A stretch of DNA of 64,000 bases from Streptomyces sedi (lineage in GTDB: Bacteria > Actinomycetota > Actinomycetes > Streptomycetales > Streptomycetaceae). The stretch lies in contig NZ_VDGT01000021.1 of assembly GCF_006335015.1 (NCBI RefSeq), positions 52,398 through 116,397 on the forward strand, read 5' to 3'. Within the stretch, counting starts at the first letter, position 1. Every line of letters begins with the position of its first letter. Shown in pieces: positions 8,022 to 16,246 of the stretch. The notes under the pieces were generated by a model that ran no database searches, was not told the origin of the DNA, and saw nothing but the letters and a program-made list of their open reading frames with translations. Position numbers and translations under genes: made by a program.

Positions 8022-8091
8022 AGTCTTCGCACACCCAGTTGCCGTTGTTGAGCCTGCGACCCTCAGCCGAGCCGCAAGAAGGACATTCCAC
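7999..8091 (-). CDS. 30-residue zinc-ribbon microprotein
   Basis: From GTG 8091 (preceded by GAGGGGGCGCCG) the frame reads VECPSCGSAEGRRLNNG, then NWVCEDCGSVTAG and TAG. Two CxxC pairs (CPSC and CEDC), 17 residues apart, form a textbook zinc-ribbon knuckle. It is too short for most gene finders. The following frame (7842-8021) overlaps it, so the pair may be one ribbon-plus-acidic-tail protein split by a one-base change or by recoding. I would treat the ribbon as real because four correctly spaced cysteines are unlikely by chance. Confidence 0.5.
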   Translation of the reverse strand: MECPSCGSAEGRRLNNGNWVCEDCGSVTAG

Positions 8092-8276
8092 CGGCGCCCC
8101 CTCACGCGTTCACACGCCTCTCCCCAGCAGACGCGGGCTCTGACTGTAGCGTGCGCCGCCCCTGGCCGGCAGCCCCGTGCGACCGCCCCCGCGCCCCTCC
8201 ACGGCCGTCAACACCCTTGTTTCCACGGCGAGCAGGGGTGGCCGGCGCGCGTCGGCGAGCCACGCACAACGAAAGA

Positions 8277-8320
8277 CGCGCGGGCGTTTCCGATCACAAA
8301 GGATCAGAAACACCCGCGCG
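8277..8320 (-). terminator. 14-bp hairpin terminator of the carboxypeptidase gene
   Basis: In the minus-strand transcript the arm from 8320-8307 pairs with 8290-8277 over 14 positions (13 Watson-Crick and one G-U) around a 16-nt loop. It lies 14 bp after the stop at 8334. Confidence 0.75.
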
Positions 8321-8333
8321 CACTCGAAAGGGA

Positions 8334-11162
8334 TCAGGTGATCCGGGTCAACCGTGCACCGAACGCGGGCTCGGACAGCGACTCACCCAACGCCACCGGC
8401 ACCTCGATCGCCCCCTCCCCCTCGCCGGCCCGCAGCGTGCCGACCACGGTGCCGGCCTCGGCGGATCCCGGGACGCCGTCGGCGCCCTCGACCAGTTCCA
8501 GGTCGACTTCGAGGCCGGGCCAACCGGCCACCGAGAGATCCTCGGTGATCACCAGCGGCGCTCCTCCGCCCAGTCCGTCGTCGACCTCGCCGACCACGTC
8601 GCCCGAGGAGAGCATCGGTTCGGCGACCAACTCGTCCTGGGCGAAGTCGATCAGCGCCTTGCCCGACGTCAGGGCGCCGGTCAGGATCGAGTTGTCCGAG
8701 GGGTGCGGCGGCTGGGCCAGCACCGCGCCGACGATCAGCTGGGTGTTGTCGCCCACCTGCTGCTCGGCGGCGAAGAGCAGGTTGCCGCCGGCGGTCGTGG
8801 TGGTGCCGGTCTTGATGCCGACCACGCCGTCCAACGGAACCAGATGGTTCCAGTTGGGCTGCTGGTCACCCTGGCTGTCGACGTAGCTCGGCATCCGGAC
8901 CACCTCGCGGAAGAGGGGGTCCTTCATGACCTCGCGGCCCAGCTTCGTCTGGTCCGCGGCCGTGCTCACCGTCTCCGGGCGCAGCCCGCTCGGGTCGGTG
9001 TAGGTGGTGTCGGTCATGCCCAGTTCCTCGGCGGCCTCGTTCATCTTCTCGACGAACGCCTCCTCGGAACCCGCGTCCCAACGCGCCAGCAGCCGGGCCA
9101 CGTTGTTGGCCGAGGCGATCATGATCGCCTGGATGGCTTCCCGCTGGGTCAGCTCCTGGCCGGCGGTCACCTCGACGATGGACTCGTTCTCGGCGATCAG
9201 GTCGACCTCGTCCTCGGCCTGCTGGTCGACGGGAATCGACGCGCCGTCCGTCTCCGGGTCCATGGGGTGGTCGCGGAGGATCACATACGCCGTCATCACC
9301 TTGGCGACGGACGCGATCGGCACGGGCTCCTGCTCACCGGACGAACCGAACGAACCCAGCCCCTGCACGTCCAACTGCGCCTGCCCCTGCTCGGGCCAGG
9401 GAACGGAACCCAGGTCGCCCTCGAAGGTGTAGGTCTCCGCGGCCGTCAGCTCAAGCCCCGGCTCGGGCAACGGGCGCAGCACCTGTGCCACGACGAGCGC
9501 GACCAACGCCAACACCGCCAGCGGGGTCCAGATCTTGATCCGACGCACGAGGGTGCGCAGGGGCGTGGGCGGGGGCGCGGGTTTGTTGGTGAGCGCCGCC
9601 AGCAGCTCCAACGGGTCCCGGTCGGCGTCGGCGGGCGGCGGAGCCGCCTCGGGCCTCGGCGGGAGAACGGGGGCGGGCGGGGCCGCCTCCGGCTTCGGCG
9701 GCGCCGACGGCGCGGGCTCCGACTTCGCCAGCGCGGCGCGCGCCGCGGCGCGCGGGTCGTCGGCGCGGTCCTTGCCGCGCTCGCCCTCCTTCGCGCCCTT
9801 GGCCTCCTGCGCCTCGCCTGTCCCCTTGGGAGGCGCGCTCGGCTTCGGGGGAACGGCGGGGGCCTCGTCCTTCTCCCCTACCGCCGGCATCGCGGCCGTG
9901 ACACCGACCGTGCCGCCGCTTCCCGCTGCGTCCTCGCCGTCCTTGTCGCCCCTGTCGCCCTTGGCGCCCTTGGCGCCCTTGGGCGCGTCGCCGGCCGCCT
10001 TGGCCGCGGCGGGCAGCCGCAGCATCGCCGTGGCGTTGCTCTCGCCCTCGGTGCCCTCCGCGCCCTCGGCGCTCTTGTCGTCGGCGTCGCCCTTCGCCTC
10101 GGGCGGCAACCGCAACTGGGTGGTGCCCTTGTCTCCCCGGCCTTCCTCTCCCTTGCCGTCCCCGTCGTCCTCGTCCCCGTCGTCCTCGCCGGCCTTCTCG
10201 GACGGCGCCCGCAGCTCCGTCGTCAGCCGGTCCCCGGTCTCCTTCTCCTTCTCCGGCTCCTTCTCCGACTCGGGCAGCCGCAGCATCCGGGTCGAGTGGT
10301 CGCCATCCTCGGCGTCGGCCGCCTCGGACTCGGCCTCGCCGTCGTCATCCCCGTCGGCCGCCTCGGACTCGGCGTCCGCGCGGTCCTTCTCCGAGGCCCG
10401 CAGCTCGGTCGTTCCCCTGTCCTCAGAGTCCGGGCGTGCCCCCGGCCCCGTCTTCGCGTCCCCGGACGCCTCGTTCCCCTCCGCGGGCTCGCCCTCCCCG
10501 GCGGGAGAACGCAGCTCCGTCGTTCCCTTGTCACCGGCCTTCGAGGACGCCTCCTCGTCCGCGACAGGAGAACGCAACTCCGTTGTCCCCTTGTCCCCCG
10601 AGTCGGCCGGCAGCCGCAACTCCGCCGTCAGACGATCGCCCGCGCCGGGGGCCGACGCCTCCCCCTCCGGCTCGGAGGTCTCGCCGTCAGCTGACGGGGC
10701 CTCACCCCTACCGCCGTTACCTGATCGTTCCTCAGCCGCGTCGCCCCCGGTCGCGCTTCCGGTCTTCTCTGGCCTCTTCGGCTTCCGCGACTCCTCCGAC
10801 CGCCGCTCCGCGTCGGCGGCCTTCGGCTGATCCGAGGCGGGAAGCCTCAGCATCGTCGTCGCGTCGCCGGGCGCGTCCGCCTCCGCGCCCTCCGCGCCGG
10901 CGCCCGCGTCGTCGCCCCCGGCCTCGTCCCGCCCGTCCCTCCCACCGTCGTCGTCCGGCTCGGCGTCATGCCGGCCGGCTATACCCGTCCCCTCGTCGCC
11001 GCCCTGGGCGTCGTCCCGCGCCGCGCCTTCGGCGGCGGCCTTCTTGCCCTCGTCCCCGGCAACCTTCGCGCCCTGTGGAACCCTTCCGGGGTCCTCAGAC
11101 GTCTTCTCCGATGACTCTCGCTCCCGATCCCGAACCCACCTGTCCGGGGACTCGCCCGACAC
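8334..11162 (-). CDS. Serine D-Ala-D-Ala carboxypeptidase with long repetitive N-terminal region
   Basis: A 942-residue class A low-molecular-weight PBP (DacA/PBP5-like) that trims the terminal D-Ala of peptidoglycan stem peptides outside the membrane. The catalytic triad motifs are clear: SVAK (Ser618, Lys621), SAN (684-686) and KTG (784-786). A single membrane helix lies near 544-565 (WTPLAVLALVALVVAQVL), so the first ~540 residues are cytoplasmic. That part is low-complexity (Glu, Asp, Gly, Ala, Lys, Pro) and carries nine copies of a GD-[KR]-x-T-[TA]-x-L-R motif, for example GTTELRSP and LTAELRLP. Usual family length is about 400, so the N-terminus is an addition. The GTG start at 11162 follows GAGGAGG. 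The PBP assignment is certain; the role of the repeats is unknown. Confidence 0.88.
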   Translation of the reverse strand: MSGESPDRWVRDRERESSEKTSEDPGRVPQGAKVAGDEGKKAAAEGAARDDAQGGDEGTGIAGRHDAEPDDDGGRDGRDEAGGDDAGAGAEGAEADAPGDATTMLRLPASDQPKAADAERRSEESRKPKRPEKTGSATGGDAAEERSGNGGRGEAPSADGETSEPEGEASAPGAGDRLTAELRLPADSGDKGTTELRSPVADEEASSKAGDKGTTELRSPAGEGEPAEGNEASGDAKTGPGARPDSEDRGTTELRASEKDRADAESEAADGDDDGEAESEAADAEDGDHSTRMLRLPESEKEPEKEKETGDRLTTELRAPSEKAGEDDGDEDDGDGKGEEGRGDKGTTQLRLPPEAKGDADDKSAEGAEGTEGESNATAMLRLPAAAKAAGDAPKGAKGAKGDRGDKDGEDAAGSGGTVGVTAAMPAVGEKDEAPAVPPKPSAPPKGTGEAQEAKGAKEGERGKDRADDPRAAARAALAKSEPAPSAPPKPEAAPPAPVLPPRPEAAPPPADADRDPLELLAALTNKPAPPPTPLRTLVRRIKIWTPLAVLALVALVVAQVLRPLPEPGLELTAAETYTFEGDLGSVPWPEQGQAQLDVQGLGSFGSSGEQEPVPIASVAKVMTAYVILRDHPMDPETDGASIPVDQQAEDEVDLIAENESIVEVTAGQELTQREAIQAIMIASANNVARLLARWDAGSEEAFVEKMNEAAEELGMTDTTYTDPSGLRPETVSTAADQTKLGREVMKDPLFREVVRMPSYVDSQGDQQPNWNHLVPLDGVVGIKTGTTTTAGGNLLFAAEQQVGDNTQLIVGAVLAQPPHPSDNSILTGALTSGKALIDFAQDELVAEPMLSSGDVVGEVDDGLGGGAPLVITEDLSVAGWPGLEVDLELVEGADGVPGSAEAGTVVGTLRAGEGEGAIEVPVALGESLSEPAFGARLTRIT

Positions 11163-11388
11163 CCGTGCCTCCTCGTAACGACCCTTGAATGAACTGGCTG
11201 CTGGCCCCTATCAGTTTGCCGGTTCCTGTGCACCTCGGTACGCCACACCAGCAGTGGCCCATTCGTGCTCCCCTCCCCCTTGGACGTTAACGACATATCT
11301 ACGGGTTCCCCCACAAAGGCACCAGGCACTCTCGACAGAACAATGTGAGAGGCGTCACCCTGTCTTTCATCCACGCGGGGAGGCATGG

Positions 11389-12186
11389 ATGGGCAGGAGT
11401 CGTAGAACCATTCCGGAGGAGCTGCTGCTTCTCGCTTTGGACCCGACCACGGGCACCACGGCGCAGCCGCAGTCGCTCGACCTCGGTCTGGCCGGAGCAC
11501 AGCTCGTCGAGCTGGCCCTGGCAGGCCGGATAGCCCCTGATGGGGACCGAATAGCCGTGGTGCTGCCACGGCCGACCGGAGATCCAACCCTGGACTCGGC
11601 GCTGGAGCTGCTGCGCAGACGCGGCTCTCCGGTGCGCGCGGTCCACTGGATCGGCGGGCCCAGGCTCGGGCTCCGCCAGACCTATCTCTCACATCTGGAG
11701 CGCTGCGGCATGGTGCACGCGGTGGAGAACCAGATGTGCGGGGTACTGCCGACCACCCGGTATCAGGCGACGGATACGGCGGTCAGCAGGCAGATCCGGG
11801 CTCGGCTGGACACCGCGATCCGTACCGGGACCCCACCGGACGCCAGGACCGCCGCCCTCGCGGCACTGGCGCACTCGGTCGGGCTCGGCAAGCACCTGTA
11901 TCCCGGCAACGAGGGGCGGTCGTCACGCTCCAGGCTGCGGGATCTGATCCGACACGACCCGATGGGTGGGCTGGTCGCCCACGCTGTCATGGACGTGCAG
12001 AACGGAGTGGCGGGACAGGCCGCCGCCGCACGGCGCTCACAACCCCCAAGCGCCGGCACACGCGCCGTAGCGCGCACACCGGCGACCGCGGCGATGAGCG
12101 TGGTCGGGCAGTCACCACAGGTTTCCGAGCAGGGCAGGCGGAGAGGAGTCACCCGAGCCGCGGTACGTCCTTCGCTGTCGCACTAG
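11389..12186 (+). CDS. GPP34 (GOLPH3/Vps74-like) family protein
   Basis: A 265-residue protein. The N-terminal segment IPEELLLLALDPTTGTT, then LDLGLAGAQLVELALAGRIA, matches the opening helices of the GPP34 domain, which in eukaryotic GOLPH3 binds phosphoinositides. Actinomycetes carry many paralogues of unclear role, perhaps membrane-lipid or glycosylation related. The C-terminal ~50 residues are Ala/Arg-rich and probably disordered. ATG 11389 is 6 nt after GGGGAGG; the longer open frame to 11185 is unlikely. It is divergent from the carboxypeptidase gene, separated by 226 bp, and followed by a strong hairpin. Confidence 0.8.
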   Translation: MGRSRRTIPEELLLLALDPTTGTTAQPQSLDLGLAGAQLVELALAGRIAPDGDRIAVVLPRPTGDPTLDSALELLRRRGSPVRAVHWIGGPRLGLRQTYLSHLERCGMVHAVENQMCGVLPTTRYQATDTAVSRQIRARLDTAIRTGTPPDARTAALAALAHSVGLGKHLYPGNEGRSSRSRLRDLIRHDPMGGLVAHAVMDVQNGVAGQAAAARRSQPPSAGTRAVARTPATAAMSVVGQSPQVSEQGRRRGVTRAAVRPSLSH

Positions 12187-12226
12187 CTCTTCCACAGTGA
12201 CCGCACCGGGAGCCGCATAGCGAGCG

Positions 12227-12267
12227 CGGGGTGTGGCGGTGGGCGTCCCGCCCGTCGCCACACCCCG
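12227..12267 (+). terminator. 12-bp hairpin after the GPP34 gene
   Basis: CGGGGTGTGGCG (12227-12238) pairs exactly with CGCCACACCCCG (12256-12267). The 17-nt loop holds a further GGGCG/CGCCC stem. It begins 40 bp after the GPP34 stop. Confidence 0.7.
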
Positions 12268-12382
12268 TGCTTGTGGTCGTGCACCCTCTGTCGCGAAACG
12301 CCAGCGGACACACCGGACGTGGTGGCAGTCTTCTGGACGGGGCGATCATCCGGTCGCCCGAGGAACGACGGAGGGGCCGGGA

Positions 12383-13255
12383 GTGTCGGGGAACGTCAAT
12401 CCGACCGTGCGGAGACGCCGGTTAGGACAGGAGCTGAGAAGGCTCCGCGAGGACCGGCAGATGACCGCGGAGGAGGTCGCCGACCGGCTGCTGGTCTCCC
12501 AGTCGAAGATCAGCCGGCTGGAGAACGGGCGGCGCAGCATCAGCCCTCGGGACGTGCGGGATCTGTGCAACGTCTACGAGGTCGAGGACGCCAAGCTCGT
12601 CGACTCGCTGATGCAGATGGCGAAGGAGTCCCGGCAGCAGGGCTGGTGGCACGCGTTCGCCGAGCTGTCGCCGAGCTACAGCGTCTACATCGGGCTGGAG
12701 ACGGACGCCTCCTCGCTGCGGGTCTACGAGCCACAAGTGGTGCCAGGGCTGCTGCAGACCGAGGCGTACGCCGGCGCGGTCATATCGGGCGCGCTGCCCG
12801 AGGTCGGCGAGGACGAGGTGGGCAGCCGCGTGCAGGTCCGGCTGCGCAGGCAGCAGCGGATCCACGACGACCGCACGCCGCTGCGGCTGTGGGCGGTGGT
12901 GGACGAGTCGGCGCTGCGCCGCGCGGTCGGCGGTCCGGCGACGATGGCCGAGCAGCTGCGCAAGCTCGCCGAGTACTCACGGCTGCCGCACATCACCCTT
13001 CAGGCGATGCCGTTCTCCGCCGGCGCGCACCCGGGGGTGAACGGCCAGTACGCGATCATGGAATTCTCCGAGGCGGCGGACACCACGGTGATCTATCTGG
13101 AGGGCGGCACCAACGACCTCTACCTGGAGAAACCGCACGACGTGCAGCACTACAGCATCATGTACGAGCATCTACGGGCCCAGGCGTACAGCCCGGAACA
13201 GACCCGGCGCTTCGTGCTCCAACTGGCCGAGGAGTTCGACCGGCAGCGTTCATGA
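12383..13255 (+). CDS. XRE-family regulator with DUF5753-type C-terminal domain
   Basis: A 290-residue protein. Residues about 10-65 form a Cro/CI-type helix-turn-helix (LGQELRRLREDRQMTAEEVA, SQSKISRLENGRRSISPRD). The remainder (GWWHAFAEL, PQVVPGLLQTEAYA, QYAIMEF, YSPEQTRRFVLQLAEEF) is the DUF5753 domain found in the large Streptomyces family that includes WhiJ. GTG 12383 is chosen because the protein then begins just before the HTH and the upstream GGAGGGGCCGGGAG offers a ribosome site. A DUF397 gene follows 176 bp later; such pairs control development or antibiotic production or behave like toxin-antitoxin pairs. Confidence 0.88.
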   Translation: MSGNVNPTVRRRRLGQELRRLREDRQMTAEEVADRLLVSQSKISRLENGRRSISPRDVRDLCNVYEVEDAKLVDSLMQMAKESRQQGWWHAFAELSPSYSVYIGLETDASSLRVYEPQVVPGLLQTEAYAGAVISGALPEVGEDEVGSRVQVRLRRQQRIHDDRTPLRLWAVVDESALRRAVGGPATMAEQLRKLAEYSRLPHITLQAMPFSAGAHPGVNGQYAIMEFSEAADTTVIYLEGGTNDLYLEKPHDVQHYSIMYEHLRAQAYSPEQTRRFVLQLAEEFDRQRS

Positions 13256-13309
13256 GCCGTTCTCCCGACGTCCGGAAGAACGGGCGACGGCGGGGCACTC
13301 TACCTTCAA

Positions 13310-13329
13310 TTCCCTTACAGATAAGGGAA
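13310..13329. promoter_or_regulatory. 20-bp palindrome between XRE and DUF397 genes
   Basis: TTCCCTTACAGATAAGGGAA is a perfect 8-bp inverted repeat with a 4-bp centre, 55 bp after the XRE stop and 102 bp before the DUF397 start. It is AT-richer than its surroundings and symmetric, as expected for an XRE dimer operator controlling the DUF397 gene. A second small hairpin (CCCGGT/ACCGGG, 13364-13380) lies downstream. Confidence 0.5.
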
Positions 13330-13431
13330 GTTGGTAAGTAATCACTCGCCCGGATGAAACCCGCCCGGTAATAGACCGGGGGACCAGTACGGTCACCGCG
13401 TTCCTGTCGGACGTCACGACCCGGAGTTGGC

Positions 13432-13641
13432 ATGGCAATTGAACACGGCAAGACGCGCGCGTGGACCCGGTCCTCGCACTCGGCCGGTCAGGGCGCCTGT
13501 GTGGAGGTGCGTTCCCCGGCCGGCGGCCCACTGTCGGTACGGGACTCCAAGGCTCCCGCCGGGCCGCGCCTGAGATTCCCCTCGGGGGCGTGGTCGGCCT
13601 TCGTGGCCGGGATGCGCCCCTCCGGCCAGCAAGGGCGCTGA
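13432..13641 (+). CDS. DUF397 domain protein, partner of the XRE regulator
   Basis: A 69-residue protein with the DUF397 pattern WTRSSHSAGQGACVEV, then VRDSK and FPSGAWSAFVAGM. In Streptomyces these small proteins are encoded beside DUF5753 XRE regulators and are proposed to bind them and modulate DNA binding. ATG 13432 follows GGAG. A 13-bp hairpin at 13804 probably ends the transcript. Confidence 0.88.
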   Translation: MAIEHGKTRAWTRSSHSAGQGACVEVRSPAGGPLSVRDSKAPAGPRLRFPSGAWSAFVAGMRPSGQQGR

Positions 13642-13803
13642 GAGGCGCGTCGAGAGGCAGAGGCCCGACGGCTTCTCCGAACGCGGCGCCGGGCGCGGCA
13701 CGGCCCTCCCCGACCAGCCGGCGGGGTGGAACCACGCCTATCGGCGCCCGGCAGACGGCGGCGTCGCGGAACCGCGGGGGCGTTCCGGTACGCACGTCGG
13801 CCA

Positions 13804-13832
13804 GGGGGCCCGAGCCGTTGGCTCGGGCCCCC
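13804..13832 (+). terminator. 13-bp perfect hairpin
   Basis: GGGGGCCCGAGCC (13804-13816) and GGCTCGGGCCCCC (13820-13832) pair exactly around the loop GTT. It lies 163 bp after the DUF397 stop and ahead of the next small gene. Confidence 0.75.
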
Positions 13833-13937
13833 GCCTCCGAGCGGTGCCGGCCCGCCGGGCGCGGGGGCCCGCTCCGGCTCTCCGCCGCGATGGCGGGTCC
13901 GACGCGATGCCCCTACCCTGGCGAGCAGGGAGGTGTT

Positions 13938-14162
13938 ATGCCCCAGTCACCCGAATCACCCGAGTCAGGTGCGTCAGACGAGCGGCGCCACACCGAACTC
14001 CCGACGCCCGACCGGCAGCTGCACACGGGAGCCGAGGGGCCCGTCGACCCCGAGGACCTGGTGCGGCTCAGCGGTCGGGACCCGACGCCCGAGCTGGTCG
14101 AGGAGGCCAGACAACTGCTGGCGGAGGAGGGGTCGGCCGCGATCGAGCGGTACCTCCCCTGA
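13938..14162 (+). CDS. Small acidic conserved protein of unknown function
   Basis: A 74-residue acidic protein. The first ~30 residues (MPQSPESPESGASDERRHTE) look disordered; the C-terminal half (DPEDLVRLSGRDPTPELVEEARQLLAEEGSAAIERYLP, written here only by its landmarks DPEDLV, PELVEEA and IERYLP) is probably helical. ATG 13938 follows GGGAGG. A 16-bp hairpin follows the stop. I do not recognise a named family. Confidence 0.65.
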   Translation: MPQSPESPESGASDERRHTELPTPDRQLHTGAEGPVDPEDLVRLSGRDPTPELVEEARQLLAEEGSAAIERYLP

Positions 14163-14189
14163 CCCTCCCCCTGAGCGATCTCGCCCGGC

Positions 14190-14227
14190 CCCGGAAGGGC
14201 GGCGGAATGAACCGCCGCCCTTCCGGG
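14190..14227 (+). terminator. 16-bp perfect hairpin
   Basis: The arms 14190-14205 and 14212-14227 are exact complements around a 6-nt loop (AATGAA), 28 bp after the stop of the small acidic gene. It is one of the strongest hairpins in the window. Confidence 0.85.
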
Positions 14228-14293
14228 TTGCCGCCTTGAGGGAGCCTGTCCGGGCTCCGCACGTCGGGCAGGCCGATCAGGGAGGCGAGCAGG

Positions 14294-15448
14294 GTGACCG
14301 AGGGCGCCGAGCGCACGGAACGGGACGAGATCCGAGGAGTGCGTCGCGGCAGCGCGCCTGTGCCGCTGTCCGTGCTCGATCTGGCCACGGTGGGCGCCGG
14401 GCACACCGGGACGGACGCGTTGAACACCACCGTGGAGCTGGCGCGGCTCGCGGAGCGGCGCGGGTTTCACCGTTTCTGGGTCGCGGAGCACCACTCGATG
14501 CCGGGCGTGGCCAGCTCGTCGCCGGCGGTGATCCTGGCCCGTGTGAGCGCCTTCACGGAGCGGATCCGTCTCGGCTCCGGCGGAGTGATGCTGCCCAACC
14601 ACCCGCCGCTGGTGATCGCCGAGCAGTTCGGCACCCTGGAGGCCATGGCGCCGGGGCGGGTCGACCTGGGTCTGGGGCGCGCGCCGGGGAGCGACGGCGC
14701 CACGGCCGCCGCCCTGCGCCGGGGGCGCGAGGACGGGGCCGACGAGTTCCCGAGTCAACTCGCCGAGCTGGTGCGCTTCCTGGACGACGACTTCCCCGAC
14801 GGGCACCCCTACAGCCGGGTGCACGCCGTTCCGGGGCCGGTGCAGGGCAGCGCGGAAGGCGGCGTGCAGTCCTCGGCGCGCCCGCCGGTGTGGCTGCTGG
14901 GTTCCTCCGGGTTCAGCGCCCGGCTGGCCGGCGGGCTGGGGCTGCCGTTCGCCTTCGCGCACCACTTCTCCGCCGCCAACACGGTCCCCGCGCTCGACCT
15001 CTACCGCTCCTCGTTCCGGCCCTCGAAGGTGCTGGACGAGCCCTACGCCATGATCGGTGTCTCCGCGCTCGCGGCCGACGACGCCTCGGCGGCCCAGGCG
15101 CAGGTCCTGAGCGGGGCACTGGCCATGCTCCGCCTGCGCACCGGACGGCCGGGACTGGTCCCCTCGGCGGAGGAGGCCGCCGCCCACCCGTACAGTCCGG
15201 TGGAACGCGACTTCCTCGACGGCTGGCTGGCCAACGTGGAGTACGGCACCCCGGAGACGGTGGTGAAGGGGCTGAACGCGCTGGTCGACCGCACGGGCGC
15301 CCAGGAGTTGATGGTCACGGCCAACGCCCACGACCCGGAGGCCAGGCTCCGTAGCTACGAACTGATCGCCGACGCCTACGCGTTGGACGGCTCCGCCGGG
15401 ACGACGTCGAACGCCGACGCCTCGACGGCAGGAGCCCTGGCCGACTGA
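14294..15448 (+). CDS. LLM-class flavin-dependent oxidoreductase (MsnO8-like)
   Basis: A 384-residue luciferase-like monooxygenase family protein. Landmarks are LSVLDLATVGAG near the start, FWVAEHHSMPGVASSSPAV, GSGGVMLPNHPPLVIAEQFG and LGLGRAPGSDG, all typical of the single-chain LLM group with a TIM barrel that binds FMN or F420. The substrate is unknown. The GTG start follows GGGAGG at suitable spacing. It is monocistronic between a hairpin upstream and a convergent gene 28 bp downstream. Confidence 0.88.
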   Translation: MTEGAERTERDEIRGVRRGSAPVPLSVLDLATVGAGHTGTDALNTTVELARLAERRGFHRFWVAEHHSMPGVASSSPAVILARVSAFTERIRLGSGGVMLPNHPPLVIAEQFGTLEAMAPGRVDLGLGRAPGSDGATAAALRRGREDGADEFPSQLAELVRFLDDDFPDGHPYSRVHAVPGPVQGSAEGGVQSSARPPVWLLGSSGFSARLAGGLGLPFAFAHHFSAANTVPALDLYRSSFRPSKVLDEPYAMIGVSALAADDASAAQAQVLSGALAMLRLRTGRPGLVPSAEEAAAHPYSPVERDFLDGWLANVEYGTPETVVKGLNALVDRTGAQELMVTANAHDPEARLRSYELIADAYALDGSAGTTSNADASTAGALAD

Positions 15449-15476
15449 CCCGTCGCCCCGCCGCGTGACGCCCGGG

Positions 15477-15992
15477 TCACTCCCCGGCTCCGGGAGTGCC
15501 CCGGGCGAGCGCCCGCGCCAGGGCCTGGGCGTCCTGTGTGTATCCGGTGATGCGCAACCGCCCACCCCCGCGCAGCCTCACCCGAAGATCCACATCGTTC
15601 CCAAGGGCATATGCCAATGGCGGCCTCGGCCCCTTCTGTTGAAGAGAGGCGACGTCGGCCCAGGCGAACGCCTGCCGCCGCCCGCCCTGCCGACGCACAA
15701 GGCCGCCCTGGTGAAGGGCGTACACCTCGTCCCGGCTCCGCACCAGCGCCACCAGCCGGGTCAGCCCGAATCCGAGCCCGAGCAAGCCGATGCCCAGAAC
15801 GGCACCTGGCAGGACATTCGACCCCGTACCGGTGTCGTCCCGGTCAAAGGTGGCCAGCAGGATGGGCACGCCGGCGGCCACCCCCACCACGCCGACGAGA
15901 AGCGACCACACGACGGCGGTGCGCCGGCGCACGTTATCCGTGGGGTGCTCGCTCAGAAGCGCTCCCAGCGCGGGTTCGTCATGGGGGTTCAC
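15477..15992 (-). CDS. Membrane protein with two helices and a PH-like C-terminal part
   Basis: A 171-residue protein. Two hydrophobic segments near residues 23-45 (TAVVWSLLVGVVGVAAGVPI) and 58-78 (VLPGAVLGIGLLGLGFGLTR) are followed by about 80 residues with beta-strand character (DEVYALHQGGLVRRQ, FAWADVASLQQ, DVDLRVRLRGGGRLRITG), resembling a small bacterial PH domain. GTG 15992 is preceded by GAGGGG; an ATG at 16010 and a longer open frame exist upstream. Function unknown. Confidence 0.65.
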   Translation of the reverse strand: MNPHDEPALGALLSEHPTDNVRRRTAVVWSLLVGVVGVAAGVPILLATFDRDDTGTGSNVLPGAVLGIGLLGLGFGLTRLVALVRSRDEVYALHQGGLVRRQGGRRQAFAWADVASLQQKGPRPPLAYALGNDVDLRVRLRGGGRLRITGYTQDAQALARALARGTPGAGE

Positions 15993-16128
15993 GGCGGCCC
16001 CTCGTGTCATGGCGCCGGGCCACTCCCGGCCCTCGGCGCTATCCCTCCCCGACGGCCCGTCACGAAAAACGCCGGGACGTCGACCGTCGTCCACACATGG
16101 GAAGGACGAGCCTCAGGCATACGTGTTT

Positions 16129-16170
16129 GGCATATGCCACCGTGTTGAAAGTGTGAGACGCAATTGCGTC
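16129..16170. promoter_or_regulatory. Two palindromes upstream of a small gene
   Basis: GGCATATGCC (16129-16138) and GACGCAATTGCGTC (16157-16170) are perfect palindromes of 10 and 14 bp with centres 30 bp apart, about 80-110 bp upstream of the small plus-strand gene. A further GGCATATGCC copy is inside the neighbouring membrane-protein gene (15606-15615). They are candidate operator sites. Confidence 0.35.
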
Positions 16171-16246
16171 CGGCATCAAGCTGCTTGGATGGTTGTCACA
16201 TGAAGGGACTCGGTCCCAGGCTCAACTCCCACCCTCAGGAGCCCTC

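Noticed and set aside
8151..10694. 847-codon plus-strand frame opposite the carboxypeptidase gene
   Set aside because: It mirrors the repetitive acidic region of the real gene; no conserved motif.
12187..12382. Riboswitch upstream of the XRE gene
   Set aside because: The hairpin fits a terminator of the preceding gene, and no conserved riboswitch core was recognised.
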